A DNA stretch of 64,000 bases from contig NC_090323.1 of the NCBI RefSeq assembly GCF_040869045.1, forward strand, positions 173,994,083-174,058,082, read 5' to 3'. Below are positions 55,886-64,000 of the stretch, one piece after another. Source of the stretch: Eurosta solidaginis (Eukaryota > Arthropoda > Insecta > Diptera > Tephritidae). The notes under the pieces are model-generated. The model had not been told where the DNA came from and searched no databases. It saw nothing but the letters and a program-made list of their open reading frames with translations. The translations under genes and the position numbers were made by a program. Within the stretch, counting starts at the first letter, position 1. The number at the start of each line of letters is the position of its first letter.

Positions 55886-55984
55886 CTTCGCCCTGAATAT
55901 ACAGGGACCTTCATACGCTCCATCCGAGCGAGGAGTGCACTTATCGAAACTGCACGTTGGGGCCATAAAGGCCAAATAGACGCG

Positions 55985-56473
55985 AGTTAGTGAAACAGAA
56001 AATACACTACTGTACCGATAACATCATCCCATGTATGATATAGAATCAGTAGTTTACATAAAAAGTATGGTCCTCTTTAAACATTGTCTATCTATCTATT
56101 AACCATTATCAGAAACCAAAACATTGTAAGCAAAGATAAGATTTCTATTTAAACATAAACCAAATACAAACATAAACAAAACATAAACAAAACCAAATAA
56201 AATATTATCAGCGAACAAAAGATTCCTATTCAACCATTGTAAGCATAGATAAGATTTCTACTTAAACATTATCAGCAAGATCCTTTTTTTGAACATTATC
56301 AGCAGCCACTAAACAAAAGAAACCAGAGCATATAAATAGACGATTAAGCATAGAAATAAGTTAGTCTTCTATTACACTGAAGCATATGAACTTCAGTTTA
56401 GAATTCATTAAAGTACATATAGATACAAATAAAGTATATTGTTTTATTTAAAATCGAAAGTATATACTTAACT
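55985..56473. mobile_element. solo LTR (errantivirus-like, 489 bp)
   Basis: It begins AGTTAGTGAAACAG and ends ATATACTTAACT, the AGTTA..TAACT type of terminus seen in insect errantivirus-group Gypsy elements. It is flanked by the 4-bp duplication CGCG (55981-55984, 56474-56477). Inside are a TATA-like GCATATAAATAG (about 56327) and a polyadenylation signal AATAAAG (about 56429), placed as in an LTR read on the plus strand. No internal region remains, as after LTR-LTR recombination. Confidence 0.78.
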
Positions 56474-56477
56474 CGCG

Positions 56478-56924
56478 CAAGTGACCAACTTCATTCAAGG
56501 CAACCTGAAACGAAGCAGGTTAGCTGATTGTTTTCGATAGCACAGTTAGCGTTACGAACATCAGCGAACCTAATGGGGTCAGGAGTGACTGGAACATAGA
56601 CTTAACAGGTGCTGCTACAATCTGGATCGTGGATGCTGGCACTCACGTCAGAAGCCGTGTTGCCAGAAACGGCTATGTACGCGTAACTGTGACGCATACC
56701 ATACTAGTGAGCTGCTAGCTGTCTCCAAATTATTCAGTTCAAGAGTTAAAAGATTAGCTAGAAGTACTTGAAGACGATCTGCTGTCTATCGTTGTTTTTT
56801 TCTTAAAATTTTGCACTTAAATTCAATGAGCTGTTTTTCGTACTTTTATTAAACTGTAAACGTGTTTATTAACTTGCTATTGTTACCAATTAGAAGTTCT
56901 TATTTAAAGAATATATTATTATAC
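56478..56924. other. unassigned stretch
   Basis: No gene, repeat or motif was recognised in these bases. They could be downstream sequence of the target into which the LTR element inserted. Confidence 0.4.
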
Positions 56925-58364
56925 TCAGCTGAGCAGAGCTCACAGAGTATATTAATTTTGTTCGCATAACGGGCCCTGTAACGGCATAAACTAGTCGATA
57001 TAGATATAGTCCTCTATTTATGAAAATGATCTGGGCGAAAAAAGAAATTCATTTAGCCATGTCCGTCCGTCCGTAAACGCGATAACTTAAGTAAATCTTG
57101 AGGTATCTTAATGAAATTTGGTATGTAGGTTCCTGGGCACTCGTGTCAGATTGCTATTTAAAATGAAAGAAATCGGACTATAACCACGTCCACTTTTTCG
57201 ATATCGAAAATTTCGAAAAACCGAAAAAGTGTGATAATTCATTACAAAAGATAAAGGGATGAAACTTGGTAGGTGGGTTGACCTTGTGACGCAGAATAGA
57301 AAATTGGTAAAATTTTGGAGAATGGGAGTGGCACCGCCCACTTTTAAAAGAAGGTAATTTAAAAGTTTTGCAAGCTGTAATTTTGCAGTCGTTAAAGATA
57401 TCATGACGAAATTTGGCAGGAACGGTATTCCTATTACAGCATGTGTGCTAAATAAAAATTAGCAAAATCGGATGACGAACACGCCCACTTAAAAAAAAAA
57501 TTTTAAAGTCAAATTTTAACAAAAAATTTAATATATTTACAGTATATAAGTAAATTATGTCAAAATTCAACTCCAGTAATGATATGGTGCAACAAAATAC
57601 AAAAATAAAAGAAAATTAATAAATAATGACATAAGTCGAACAAAAATTTACCAATCCATGTGAAATTTGGTAAGGGCATTGCTTCTATGATGATAACTGT
57701 TTTCTGTGAAAATGGGCGAAATCGGTTGAAACCGCGCCCAGTTTTTATACACAGTCGACCGTCTGTCCTTCCGTTCGGGCGTTAACACGATAACTTGAAC
57801 AAAAATCGATATATCTTCACTAAACTTAGTTCACGTACTTAACTGAACTCACTTTATCTTGGTATTAAAAATGGGCGAAATTCGACTATGACCACGCCCA
57901 CTTTTTCGATATCGAAAATTTCGAAAAATGAAAAAAATGACGCAAAGCATACACAACTTTAGAAAAAACTTTGGAAAATGGGTGTGACACCTACCATATT
58001 AAGTAGAAGAAAATGAAAAAGTTCTGCAGGGCGAAATCAAAAGCCCATGGAATAATGGCAGGAATACTCTTCGTGGTATTGTATATATAAATAAATTAGC
58101 GGTACCCAACAGATGATGTTCTGGGTCACCCTGGTCCACATTTTGGTCGATATCTCGAAAACGTCTTCACATATACGACTGCGTGACACTCCCTTTTAAA
58201 ACCCCCATTAATACCTTGAATTTGATACCCATATCGTACAAACAAATTCTAGAGTCACCCTAGGTTCATTTTCCTACATGGGGATTTTCCCTTATTTTGC
58301 CTCCAAAGCTCTCAGCTGAGTAGGTAATGTTGGGTTACACCCGAACTTAGCCTTCCTTACTTGT
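56925..58364. repeat. repeat B, copy 5
   Basis: Orientation as copy 1. It begins TATACTCAGCTGAGCAGAGC near 56930 and ends with the hairpin region GTTGGGTTACACCCGAAC and CCTTCCTTACTTGT at 58364. It has one unit of the 130-bp repeat (about 58160-58270) and the GC-box part. It lies directly upstream of the secreted-protein gene. Confidence 0.78.
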
Positions 58365-58624
58365 TTTTGTTTAAACTAGCTAACGTGTTTATCTAACGAT
58401 TAGACTTCTTTTCTTTACCAAACAATTATACTTCTTTATTTACCTTTCTGTGAAAAAGAATATCGTCCCTTCTTTGTTATTCTAGCTTTCTTCAGCAAAA
58501 AAACAAAACCTATTCCGAGAAAAGTATTCTATTTAATATGTCTCTACAGTTTTGCCGAAATTTTCTCTTGCTTATTTTGAAACGGCTGTGACTTTCAAGT
58601 ACTGAGCAAGGCCAAATGTTTCAC

Positions 58625-58632
58625 TATAAATA
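58625..58632 (+). promoter_or_regulatory. TATA box of the first secreted-protein gene
   Basis: TATAAATA, followed about 15-25 bases later by TCAACATTTTCATTA, which offers initiator-like positions, and a leader of about 50 bases before the ATG at 58700. The corresponding sequence upstream of the second gene is replaced by the densovirus insertion. Confidence 0.65.
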
Positions 58633-58699
58633 GCCTCAACATTTTCATTAATGCAACAGTTTTCGAAGTACATTAAACGGGAATTAAACATCGAAAAAA

Positions 58700-59101
58700 A
58701 TGAAAAATTTCACCATTATCGCTTTACTACTCGTTTGTGTGGTGGCCTGCCGGGCAACTGCTGCGGTTACCTCTCTAGGAGATGATAAAATATATTCAGG
58801 AGGAGTCAAACAAGCTGTTGGTGATACTCCAATCGAGGTCAAGGAGATTGACGCACAAAATCATTCAGCTTCTGATGCATTAGGAGCCACATACCGCAGG
58901 CGTATAAATGCAAAATTGGTGGGATACTATGCTTACGAGGGATATAAACAATATAAAAAGAATAAACCATACCGCAAACATGGTGAAGATAGCAGCGCAG
59001 CAGCGGAACAAGGTGGCGGGTCAGCAAAGGCCAAGGACACTACACCGAGAAAGCAAGAGGGTGTATCCCAGACGAAAGTTAGACAAACAGCAAGAAAGTA
59101 G
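58700..59101 (+). CDS. small secreted protein, paralog 1
   Basis: The 133-residue protein begins with a signal peptide (MKNFTIIALLLVCVVACRAT, cleavage likely near residue 21). The middle has the block shared with paralog 2: AVGDTPIEVKEIDAQ (residues about 38-52) and LVGYYAYEGYKQYKK (about 73-87). The C-terminal third is basic, Lys/Arg/Gln-rich. No Cys pattern or known domain was recognised, so no function is proposed; secretion is the only supported property. The start fits the TATA/leader spacing and is the first ATG. The gene has no intron in this stretch. Repeat B ends 336 bases upstream. Fragments at 47.6 and 55.8 kb show it belongs to a local family. Confidence 0.8.
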   Translation: MKNFTIIALLLVCVVACRATAAVTSLGDDKIYSGGVKQAVGDTPIEVKEIDAQNHSASDALGATYRRRINAKLVGYYAYEGYKQYKKNKPYRKHGEDSSAAAEQGGGSAKAKDTTPRKQEGVSQTKVRQTARK

Positions 59102-59230
59102 ACGCCACCCCATCTTACCCTATACAACAAGGTGATGGCAACGAATGGAAGAGGGAACCTCCGTATGCGGTGCAATACCTGGAGGCCAAATCAAAAAAAA
59201 AACCTATTTCGAGAAAACCATTCTATTTAA
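59102..59230. other. intergenic; end of the duplicated upstream region of paralog 2
   Basis: Bases 59200-59230 (AACCTATTTCGAGAAAACC, then ATTCTATTTAA) match 58508-58537, upstream of paralog 1. This marks the left part of the paralog 2 promoter region, cut by the viral insertion at about 59231. A clear polyadenylation signal for paralog 1 was not seen here. Confidence 0.65.
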
Positions 59231-59520
59231 AAATTTCTTTTTTGATACATTTATACACTATTGTTTAAACTTTGGTCAAATAGGTAATTTTAATAGATAC
59301 TGTTCATTTCCTCTTATGGAATGTGTAAATAAAAGAATAATTTTATGGAATGAACCACTATTAGAACCTTCAGCAACAGAAACTTTAAAAATGTTATTTG
59401 GTGGCGATACAGTTGCTGCAAAAGTAAAATATGCAAGTGATGCTGTAATAATGAGAACTCCAATAATTGTATTATCAAATAATGATGTTTTTCCAAATGA
59501 TTCTGCATTAAGATCTAGAA
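59231..59520 (+). pseudogene. densovirus NS1 helicase fragment, part 1
   Basis: The frame enters in the superfamily 3 helicase core. The first residues (NFFFDTF) fit the segment directly after the Walker A Lys, whose GxxxxGK part is missing. Walker B-type ILWNEP, the FGGD loop and the TPIIVLSNND sensor motif follow. NS1 is the replication helicase/nickase of parvoviruses. The N-terminal nickase domain is absent. The frame is broken at the MITE (target duplication ATCTAGAA at 59513-59520) and resumes at 60112. Confidence 0.85.
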
Positions 59521-60111
59521 CAGGGATGCACCTTAACGTTAAGCTAATCGTTTATCAAAAAATTTCCACCGTTTCCGTTGAAACACTTCGAAATATTATC
59601 GATAAAGAAATTATCAAGATAAATTGTATCTCGTTTTTAACCGAAACGAAAAGCTTTCGTTAACGTTAAAAACGTTAACAAAAACGTGATACTTTATGTT
59701 TGAATTGTGCTGGCAATGCTATAGCCATGGTGAAGCCGTAAGGTGGTAACAACGAGCGCACATACACACACAAACTCCATATAATTTGTTTGTGTAATTC
59801 GTTGGTGGTAATGTCAAAAACACTCTGAGAAATGTTCGTACTGTCAAAATTCATGAGAAAAGTTGCAATCAGCTTGGCTATTGCTTTCACCTTTAATGAC
59901 TCCGCCATCAATCAGCTTTGCCAGCATAGTTTGAAATTAATAATGAACATAAACGATTTGATTCCGTTTTGATATGGCAGAAAACGAAACGAAATCATTT
60001 CGTTAATTTGACGTTTTTAACGTTAATAAACGAAACGAAATGACTTTGTTTCGTTTCTTAACGTTAATTATCGTAACGAAATGATATCGGTTCGTTGGTT
60101 AAGCATGCCTG
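59521..60111. mobile_element. hAT-type MITE, copy 2 (591 bp, inside densovirus NS1)
   Basis: Same length and termini as 4703-5293, flanked by the perfect 8-bp duplication ATCTAGAA (59513-59520, 60112-60119). It sits in viral coding sequence, so it arrived after the virus was integrated. The two copies differ at a small number of positions. No coding sequence. Confidence 0.9.
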
Positions 60112-60226
60112 ATCTAGAATGTATACTTACAAATGGAGATCATATAAAAAACTGAAAAGTTATAAAAAGAAGCCACATCCAATGTCAAGTTATCATTTGT
60201 TGAATAAATTTAAAATTATAAATTGA
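60112..60226 (+). pseudogene. densovirus NS1 fragment, part 2 (C-terminus)
   Basis: After the MITE the NS1 frame continues in the original phase for about 35 codons to a stop at 60224-60226, with a basic Lys-rich tail. The AATAAA at 60203-60208 may end the NS transcript. The removal of the MITE and one duplication would restore phase at this position, but the N-terminal part would still be lacking. Confidence 0.75.
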
Positions 60227-60283
60227 TTATAAATTAAATTTTCGTGTTTTATTTATTACTATGTAATCTTCATCATCATCGTC

Positions 60284-61459
60284 TTAATCTGCAGTAAGTT
60301 TGGCAGATACTCTGCCATTGACATCATCAGTTACTCCAAATAGTGTTTGTCCATCTGTATAGGCTCGATCATAATTTGCACAAAAGTTCGTTTCCAATGG
60401 CCAACTGACACTGAACCCTTTACCAAAACATGATAAAATATTACACTTAATATCGATTGAACATTCAACTTTCCAATAACATGCACTATTCAAATACGTC
60501 TTTGAATTATCACCAGGTTTTAATTGAGGTGTAGCTATTATACCCACATGTAATTGAGGTTGTGCATCATACCCAAAACTTCCATAAATTGGATGATATG
60601 TTCCATAAGATTCAATAGTTCTTGCATATACATCATTTATATTATTAATTACAATTGGAGTTGTTGTTGTCTTACTTAAACCAATATCTCCACTTACTGG
60701 CACATTTGCACTTTTAAAAAATTGCAATACATGACTATGGGGTCGAGTTTTATTTGAATGCACTTTGTAAGTTTGGCGTGTATAAGGAACAAAATGTTAT
60801 TTTCCTTTCTTAATAAAACCACTTTTAGGTTTGTATTCATAATGGGCAATTGGTATTCCAATTGCTTGATTAATTAAAAATTGATGAACTTGTTCGTCCA
60901 TTCGAATTGCTATTTTGTTGTGAATAATATAATCTTTATATGCAGCTTCATCTGGATTCTTTTTTCTATTCCATTCATGTATAAAATATTGTTCAATTGG
61001 CTGAGGTACGCACAATGCATTAGAAGGAATATGTTTATAATACTTTTCATATATTTCTTTCACATTCATATCTTTGACATCAGTAACTTTCATTGGATCA
61101 GTAGTACTACATGTATATGAAACATTTTTACCATAACATTTCTTATTTAATCCAATAGGAACATATTCAGACGTTGCAGTACCTGAAATGGTAGATCCAA
61201 CATCAAAAGCAGTTCTAGTTCCTAATGGTGTAACAGAACATGAAACTTTTACAACTTCGGCTGTACTAGGTAACATATCAAATTCTGCTTCACTTAAATA
61301 AAATGGAACAAAATCAACTGGAATTAAAGCTAAAGGTGTTGTTATTTGATCAATAGTTGGTGAAGTTTGTATATTTTCAGTACTATATCCATAGCTAATT
61401 AATATTTTTGTTTTCGTGAAATTCATATGATTATTTGAACATGGTCTACTTGGTCTCAT
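60284..61459 (-). pseudogene. densovirus capsid (VP) main part
   Basis: The minus strand encodes a densovirus capsid core in one phase: 61459-60797 is open (220 codons), an in-frame TAA interrupts at 60797-60799, and the frame goes on to a stop at 60284-60286. Typical features are PVDFVPFYLSEAEFDMLP, VTPLGTRTAFDVGST and the long segment with VPQPIEQYFIHEW. The capsid forms the T=1 shell. The ATG at 61459 overlaps the stop of the preceding frame (ATGA), so the join to the N-terminal frame needs a frame change. Confidence 0.85.
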
Positions 61460-62268
61460 CCATGTGATACTCTCAGAAGAGGAATCTCCACTTCCTGTTG
61501 CACCCGATCTCGCCCCCGAATTCGACCTGAACCACTTTGCTGATGAATATTTTCTTGCATATCAACATCCATAGTAGGATTATTATTACCACGATGATTT
61601 GGTTTTTCAATGAAAATAGGATCTGGTTCAACAGATTTATCGATTGAATTATCTTCTTCAATTCTTGGTTGTTTGGCGGGGGGTTCGTTATTGGCTCCGG
61701 AGCTAGATGGTTCATTAGCTCTTGCACGTTGTTGTGCATCAAATTCTGCTTTTATTAAATGCCACTTATAACCCCCTGTTTTATATGATGCATAAATTGC
61801 TTTTGCTATTTGTGATGTCGATTTGAAATCTTGTATATTTCTGTATCCACCTTTATTTGATTGAAATTTAATATTATTCCATTCTTCGGCTATATCTTGT
61901 TCTCTTCTTGCATATAAAATTTGAGTAAACGTTTTTTGAACATTACTCATATTTGGATAATGAACTCCAAATATTGTTTCAAAACCATATTTAATAGATA
62001 TACCAATTATTCCAAGTAATTCTTCTAAAGACTCATTATGTTGATAATCTTTTATAAAATTTAATATTGCTTCACGATCTGCTTTTCTAATTTGAGATTT
62101 TGTTGTAGCTAATTCAAATTCTATATCGTGTATATATGCATCAACATCCACATCATTAATTGGTTCATCATGTTTGTATATTGTATTACCGGACCCAAAA
62201 TAATTATACCCTGGATATGTAAATCCGTCCCTGTGTGCCAACATACTAATATAACTAGTGTGGCACAT
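61456..62268 (-). pseudogene. densovirus VP1 N-terminal region with phospholipase A2-like domain
   Basis: A 270-codon frame includes a parvoviral phospholipase A2-like domain: the Ca-loop-like YNYFGSGN near residue 23 and the catalytic-type segment AYIHDIEFE near residue 46. In the usual HDxxY pattern the Tyr reads Phe here. This domain normally helps virions leave endosomes. A Gly/Arg-rich linker follows near the end. The first ATG is inside or just after a TATA-like element (62271-62281), so Met-9 (about 62244) may be the real start. The frame ends at 61456; the rest of VP follows in the next frame. Confidence 0.82.
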
Positions 62269-62270
62269 TG

Positions 62271-62281
62271 CCTTATATACT
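62271..62281 (-). promoter_or_regulatory. TATA-like element of the viral VP promoter
   Basis: GTATATAAGGC on the minus strand, directly upstream of the VP frame. Densovirus VP transcripts commonly begin close to the first codon. Its presence suggests the viral promoter was captured with the gene. Confidence 0.55.
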
Positions 62282-62489
62282 GTTCAACAACGTTGTATCA
62301 TAAACTATTTGTAGCACTACCTGTTATGTATATTGTGCAACAACTCGTTAGAGTTGAATTATGCGCAGTAAAAATAATAAAACATTATGAAGACGACGAC
62401 GAGGACGACTGGTGCACCCGCAAAGGCAATCAGCAGAAGAAGCAATTTTCCGATCGACAGCATCGGCCGTAGGCCATGATTGCTAAGTC
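62282..62489. other. viral 5' flank or filler up to host junction
   Basis: Between the VP promoter and the homologous host leader (from about 62490) lie 208 bases without identified origin. A GA-rich GACGACGACGAGGACGAC string is at 62392-62409. No parvoviral terminal hairpin was recognised. Confidence 0.45.
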
Positions 62490-62549
62490 ATCAAGATTTT
62501 CATTAATGCAACAGTTTTAGAATTTTCGGGAATTAAACATCGAGAAAAA

Positions 62550-62876
62550 ATGAAAAATTTCACCATTTTTACTTTACTACTCCTTTGTGTGGTGGCCTAC
62601 CAGGCAACTGCTGCGGTTGCCTTTCCAGGAGGTGATGAAACAGATTCAGTAGGAGTCAACCGAGCTGTTGGTGATACTCCAATCGAGGTCAAGGAGATTG
62701 ACGCACAAGATGATTCAGCTTTTGATGCATTAGCTGCCGAAGATGGCAGGGGTCTAAACAAAAAATTGTTGGGATACTATGCTTACGACGAATATAAACA
62801 ATATATAAAAAGAATAAAAAATACCGCAATAAATACAAATATGAAGAATACGACAAACATAAAAAATTCGAAGTAG
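62550..62876 (+). pseudogene. small secreted protein, paralog 2 (frameshifted, promoter disrupted)
   Basis: The first about 84 codons closely match paralog 1: signal peptide MKNFTIFTLLLLCVVAYQAT, then AVGDTPIEVKEIDAQD and LLGYYAYDEYKQY. At about 62801-62806 two extra bases (AT in CAATATATAAAAAG) shift the frame, giving an Ile/Asn/Thr-rich tail and a stop at 62874-62876. In the phase of paralog 1 the tail would be Lys/Tyr-rich and open to 62918-62920. The leader from about 62490 matches paralog 1 but the TATA region is replaced by the viral insertion. It could still be a divergent expressed gene. Confidence 0.72.
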
Positions 62877-62879
62877 CCT

Positions 62880-63060
62880 TTAAAACTGAGTCGTGGGACT
62901 TCGAGGCTCGAAAAAAGTAAAAATATGGACGTGATTCGCCTTTTTTATTTGAGATCGAGTCAGAAACAAAAATTTAATTTCACCGATTTTCGAAGAAAGC
63001 CTCCTTGTTTATGGCTCGATCTCTTTAAAAAAATGTGCTTTGGTCCAATGCCTAGAAAAC
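62880..63060. repeat. repeat C units
   Basis: Degenerate units with GACTTCGAGGCTCGAAAAAAG, TTGAGATCGAGTCAGAAAC and CACCGATTTTCGAAGAAAGC, as at 35085-35439 and 36914-37264. The alternate reading frame of paralog 2 runs into this repeat. Confidence 0.55.
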
Positions 63061-63104
63061 AAAAAATGATTATCAGATAAAAAAAACTACCAATTAGCGA
63101 ATAT

Positions 63105-63497
63105 CCCATAAAGGATTTGGATTGTTCAGCTCTCCTAGCAAAGGTTACTTTTAATGTGCCTAATAGGTGTCTTCGTACATTCTTGCCTCTTTACTTGCAT
63201 GTTTGTAGAGCTAATTATTGCATGTTCGACGCGATTTTTCGCGCACTTACCGAATTTAATAGACTCTCAGGTTACTTTTTGATTTCTCTTTGTCGAGAAG
63301 TAAGCTCAAGTCTACTCTGAAATTGTGCCTTTAATTTATTTATATATATATATTTAACTCATTGTTTATCTTTTTCTTCATGTTATTAACGTTTATAAGG
63401 TGACTATATAGTTTTAATATCTTTTAATACCTTTGTATCTAGTCTGTAAGATTCTTTTTGATCATAGACTGAATAAACTAAACTAAACTAAACTAAA
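63105..63497 (+). mobile_element. LINE 3' end fragment with (TAAAC)n tail
   Basis: A short frame (63117-63320) reads LLAKVTFNVPNRCLRTFLPL and ends in a stop. It resembles the tail of the LINE fragment at 28896-29099 (VNFNVPSRASRHYKPLLL). An A/T-rich UTR and a TAAACTAAACTAAACTAAA tail at about 63476-63496 follow. It is a 5'-truncated copy; no flanking duplication was found. Confidence 0.65.
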
Positions 63498-64000
63498 GGA
63501 AACCTGGTGTGAGTGTAAAAAGTTAGTCTCCGCTACCAGTATAGAGTATTAGAAAAATTAACACAGAGTATACTAATGGTGCTTTCTTTTCTACACGAAA
63601 ATGTCGCCCCTTTCAGGGCAAACATTTTTAAGATTATCACTTCGCCCTGTGAAATTGTAGCCACTTAAAATGTTCAGTGCCACCCTGCATGATTTGAAAA
63701 GAACAAAAATTGTAACCATTTCGCTGTCAACTGTGATCGCAAATTCCTTTTGTGTGAGGCATGATGCGACACATATGTACTGGGGGTAAAAATTATTCGA
63801 ATAATAATTTCTTTTATTCGCCAGGTATTCGTAATTCGAATAATATGTATTCCAACTTTTTATTCGTTTATTCGAATTCCTTTCCTTATTATTCGAATAG
63901 TACTATTTACTCAGTAGTAGAATATTTACACACTTGTTTACTAATGAACAAAGTTCTATAATCAGTACAGTGGATAACGACCCGGATATTTCTAGCTTAA
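63498..64000. other. A/T-rich terminal stretch with ATTCGAATA words
   Basis: No gene was recognised. Between about 63794 and 63901 the words ATTCGAATA and TATTCG recur irregularly and are self-complementary. A short open frame at 63761-63961 over this repeat is not credible as a protein. Confidence 0.45.

Larger units (their letters stand above)
48136..55970 (+). repeat. segmental duplication, unit 2
   Basis: Counterpart of 39541-47805. It starts ACCTGGAAAGGAATAG and ends after GCACGTTGGGGCCATAAA. The Gypsy-2 portion is shorter: gag has lost an internal stretch (TCAATTGTCAAAGC near 48212). Differences in insertions between the two units date those insertions after the duplication. Confidence 0.85.
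59231..62489. mobile_element. endogenous densovirus (Parvoviridae) insertion
   Basis: A partial viral genome lies in the promoter region of paralog 2. NS1 sequence is on the plus strand at the left and capsid sequence on the minus strand at the right, converging at about 60226-60284, the ambisense layout of many insect densoviruses. Polyadenylation signals of both strands lie at the meeting point (60203-60208 plus; 60248-60257 minus). NS1 lacks its N-terminal two thirds; the capsid gene has a frame change and a stop. No viral terminal hairpins were identified. A hAT MITE (59521-60111) was inserted later. The host sequence is homologous to paralog 1 on both sides. Confidence 0.86.

Noticed and set aside
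61473..61742. 89-codon minus-strand frame overlapping VP1
   Set aside because: It overlaps the VP1 frame in another phase and lacks viral motifs; taken as a shadow.
60881..62472. Plus-strand frames opposite the capsid gene
   Set aside because: Antisense to VP, A/T-rich, no homology.
63761..63961. 66-codon Asn/Tyr/Phe-rich frame
   Set aside because: Encoded by ATTCGAATA-type words; composition reflects the repeat.

Overview
The window looks like heterochromatin-like or repeat-rich DNA from a fly, most probably a true fruit fly (Tephritidae). That placement is inference: it rests on the mix of jockey-type LINEs, Osvaldo/Ulysses-like Gypsy elements, a Transib/RAG1-type transposase, a densovirus insertion and short repeats that resemble tephritid genomes. 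Nearly all of it is mobile DNA, much of it nested. The only plausible host genes are two short secreted-protein paralogs near the right end (58.7 and 62.5 kb) and two broken pieces of the same family (47.6 and 55.8 kb).

Left third (1-30.6 kb). An old LINE with an RNase H domain (called LINE-2 here, minus strand, about 30600 down to 18749) is the oldest layer. Two jockey-like LINEs on the plus strand (21439-23127 and 23267-30342) are inserted in its endonuclease, the second with a 13-bp target duplication. A third jockey copy on the minus strand (18748 down to 305) was split by a 15.9-kb Gypsy-class retrotransposon (953-16864) with exceptionally long LTRs (about 4.6 and 4.9 kb), perfect 8-bp terminal inverted repeats and a 4-bp target duplication. 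The jockey copy at 23-30 kb is itself interrupted by a dead RAG1/Transib-family transposase, a piece of another LINE and a 184-bp insertion.

Middle (30.7-56.5 kb). This part holds several copies of a SINE-like repeat of about 410 bp (repeat A), five copies of a 1.4-2.9 kb repeat with a terminal hairpin (repeat B) that carries 130-bp tandem arrays, a second Gypsy element (37353-40748) with a SAP-like gag motif, and a direct tandem segmental duplication of about 8 kb (39541-47805 and 48136-55970). The two duplicate units give empty-site comparisons for several insertions. A solo LTR (55985-56473) closes the region.

Right end (56.9-64 kb). After another repeat B copy come two paralogous genes for small secreted proteins. 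Between them, in the promoter region of the second gene, lies an endogenous densovirus (59231-about 62489) with converging NS1 and capsid genes, both damaged. Its NS1 end is split by a 591-bp hAT-type MITE whose equally long sister copy sits in the left giant LTR. The second host gene has lost the TATA region seen upstream of the first and carries a 2-base frameshift. No tRNA, rRNA or CRISPR features were found.
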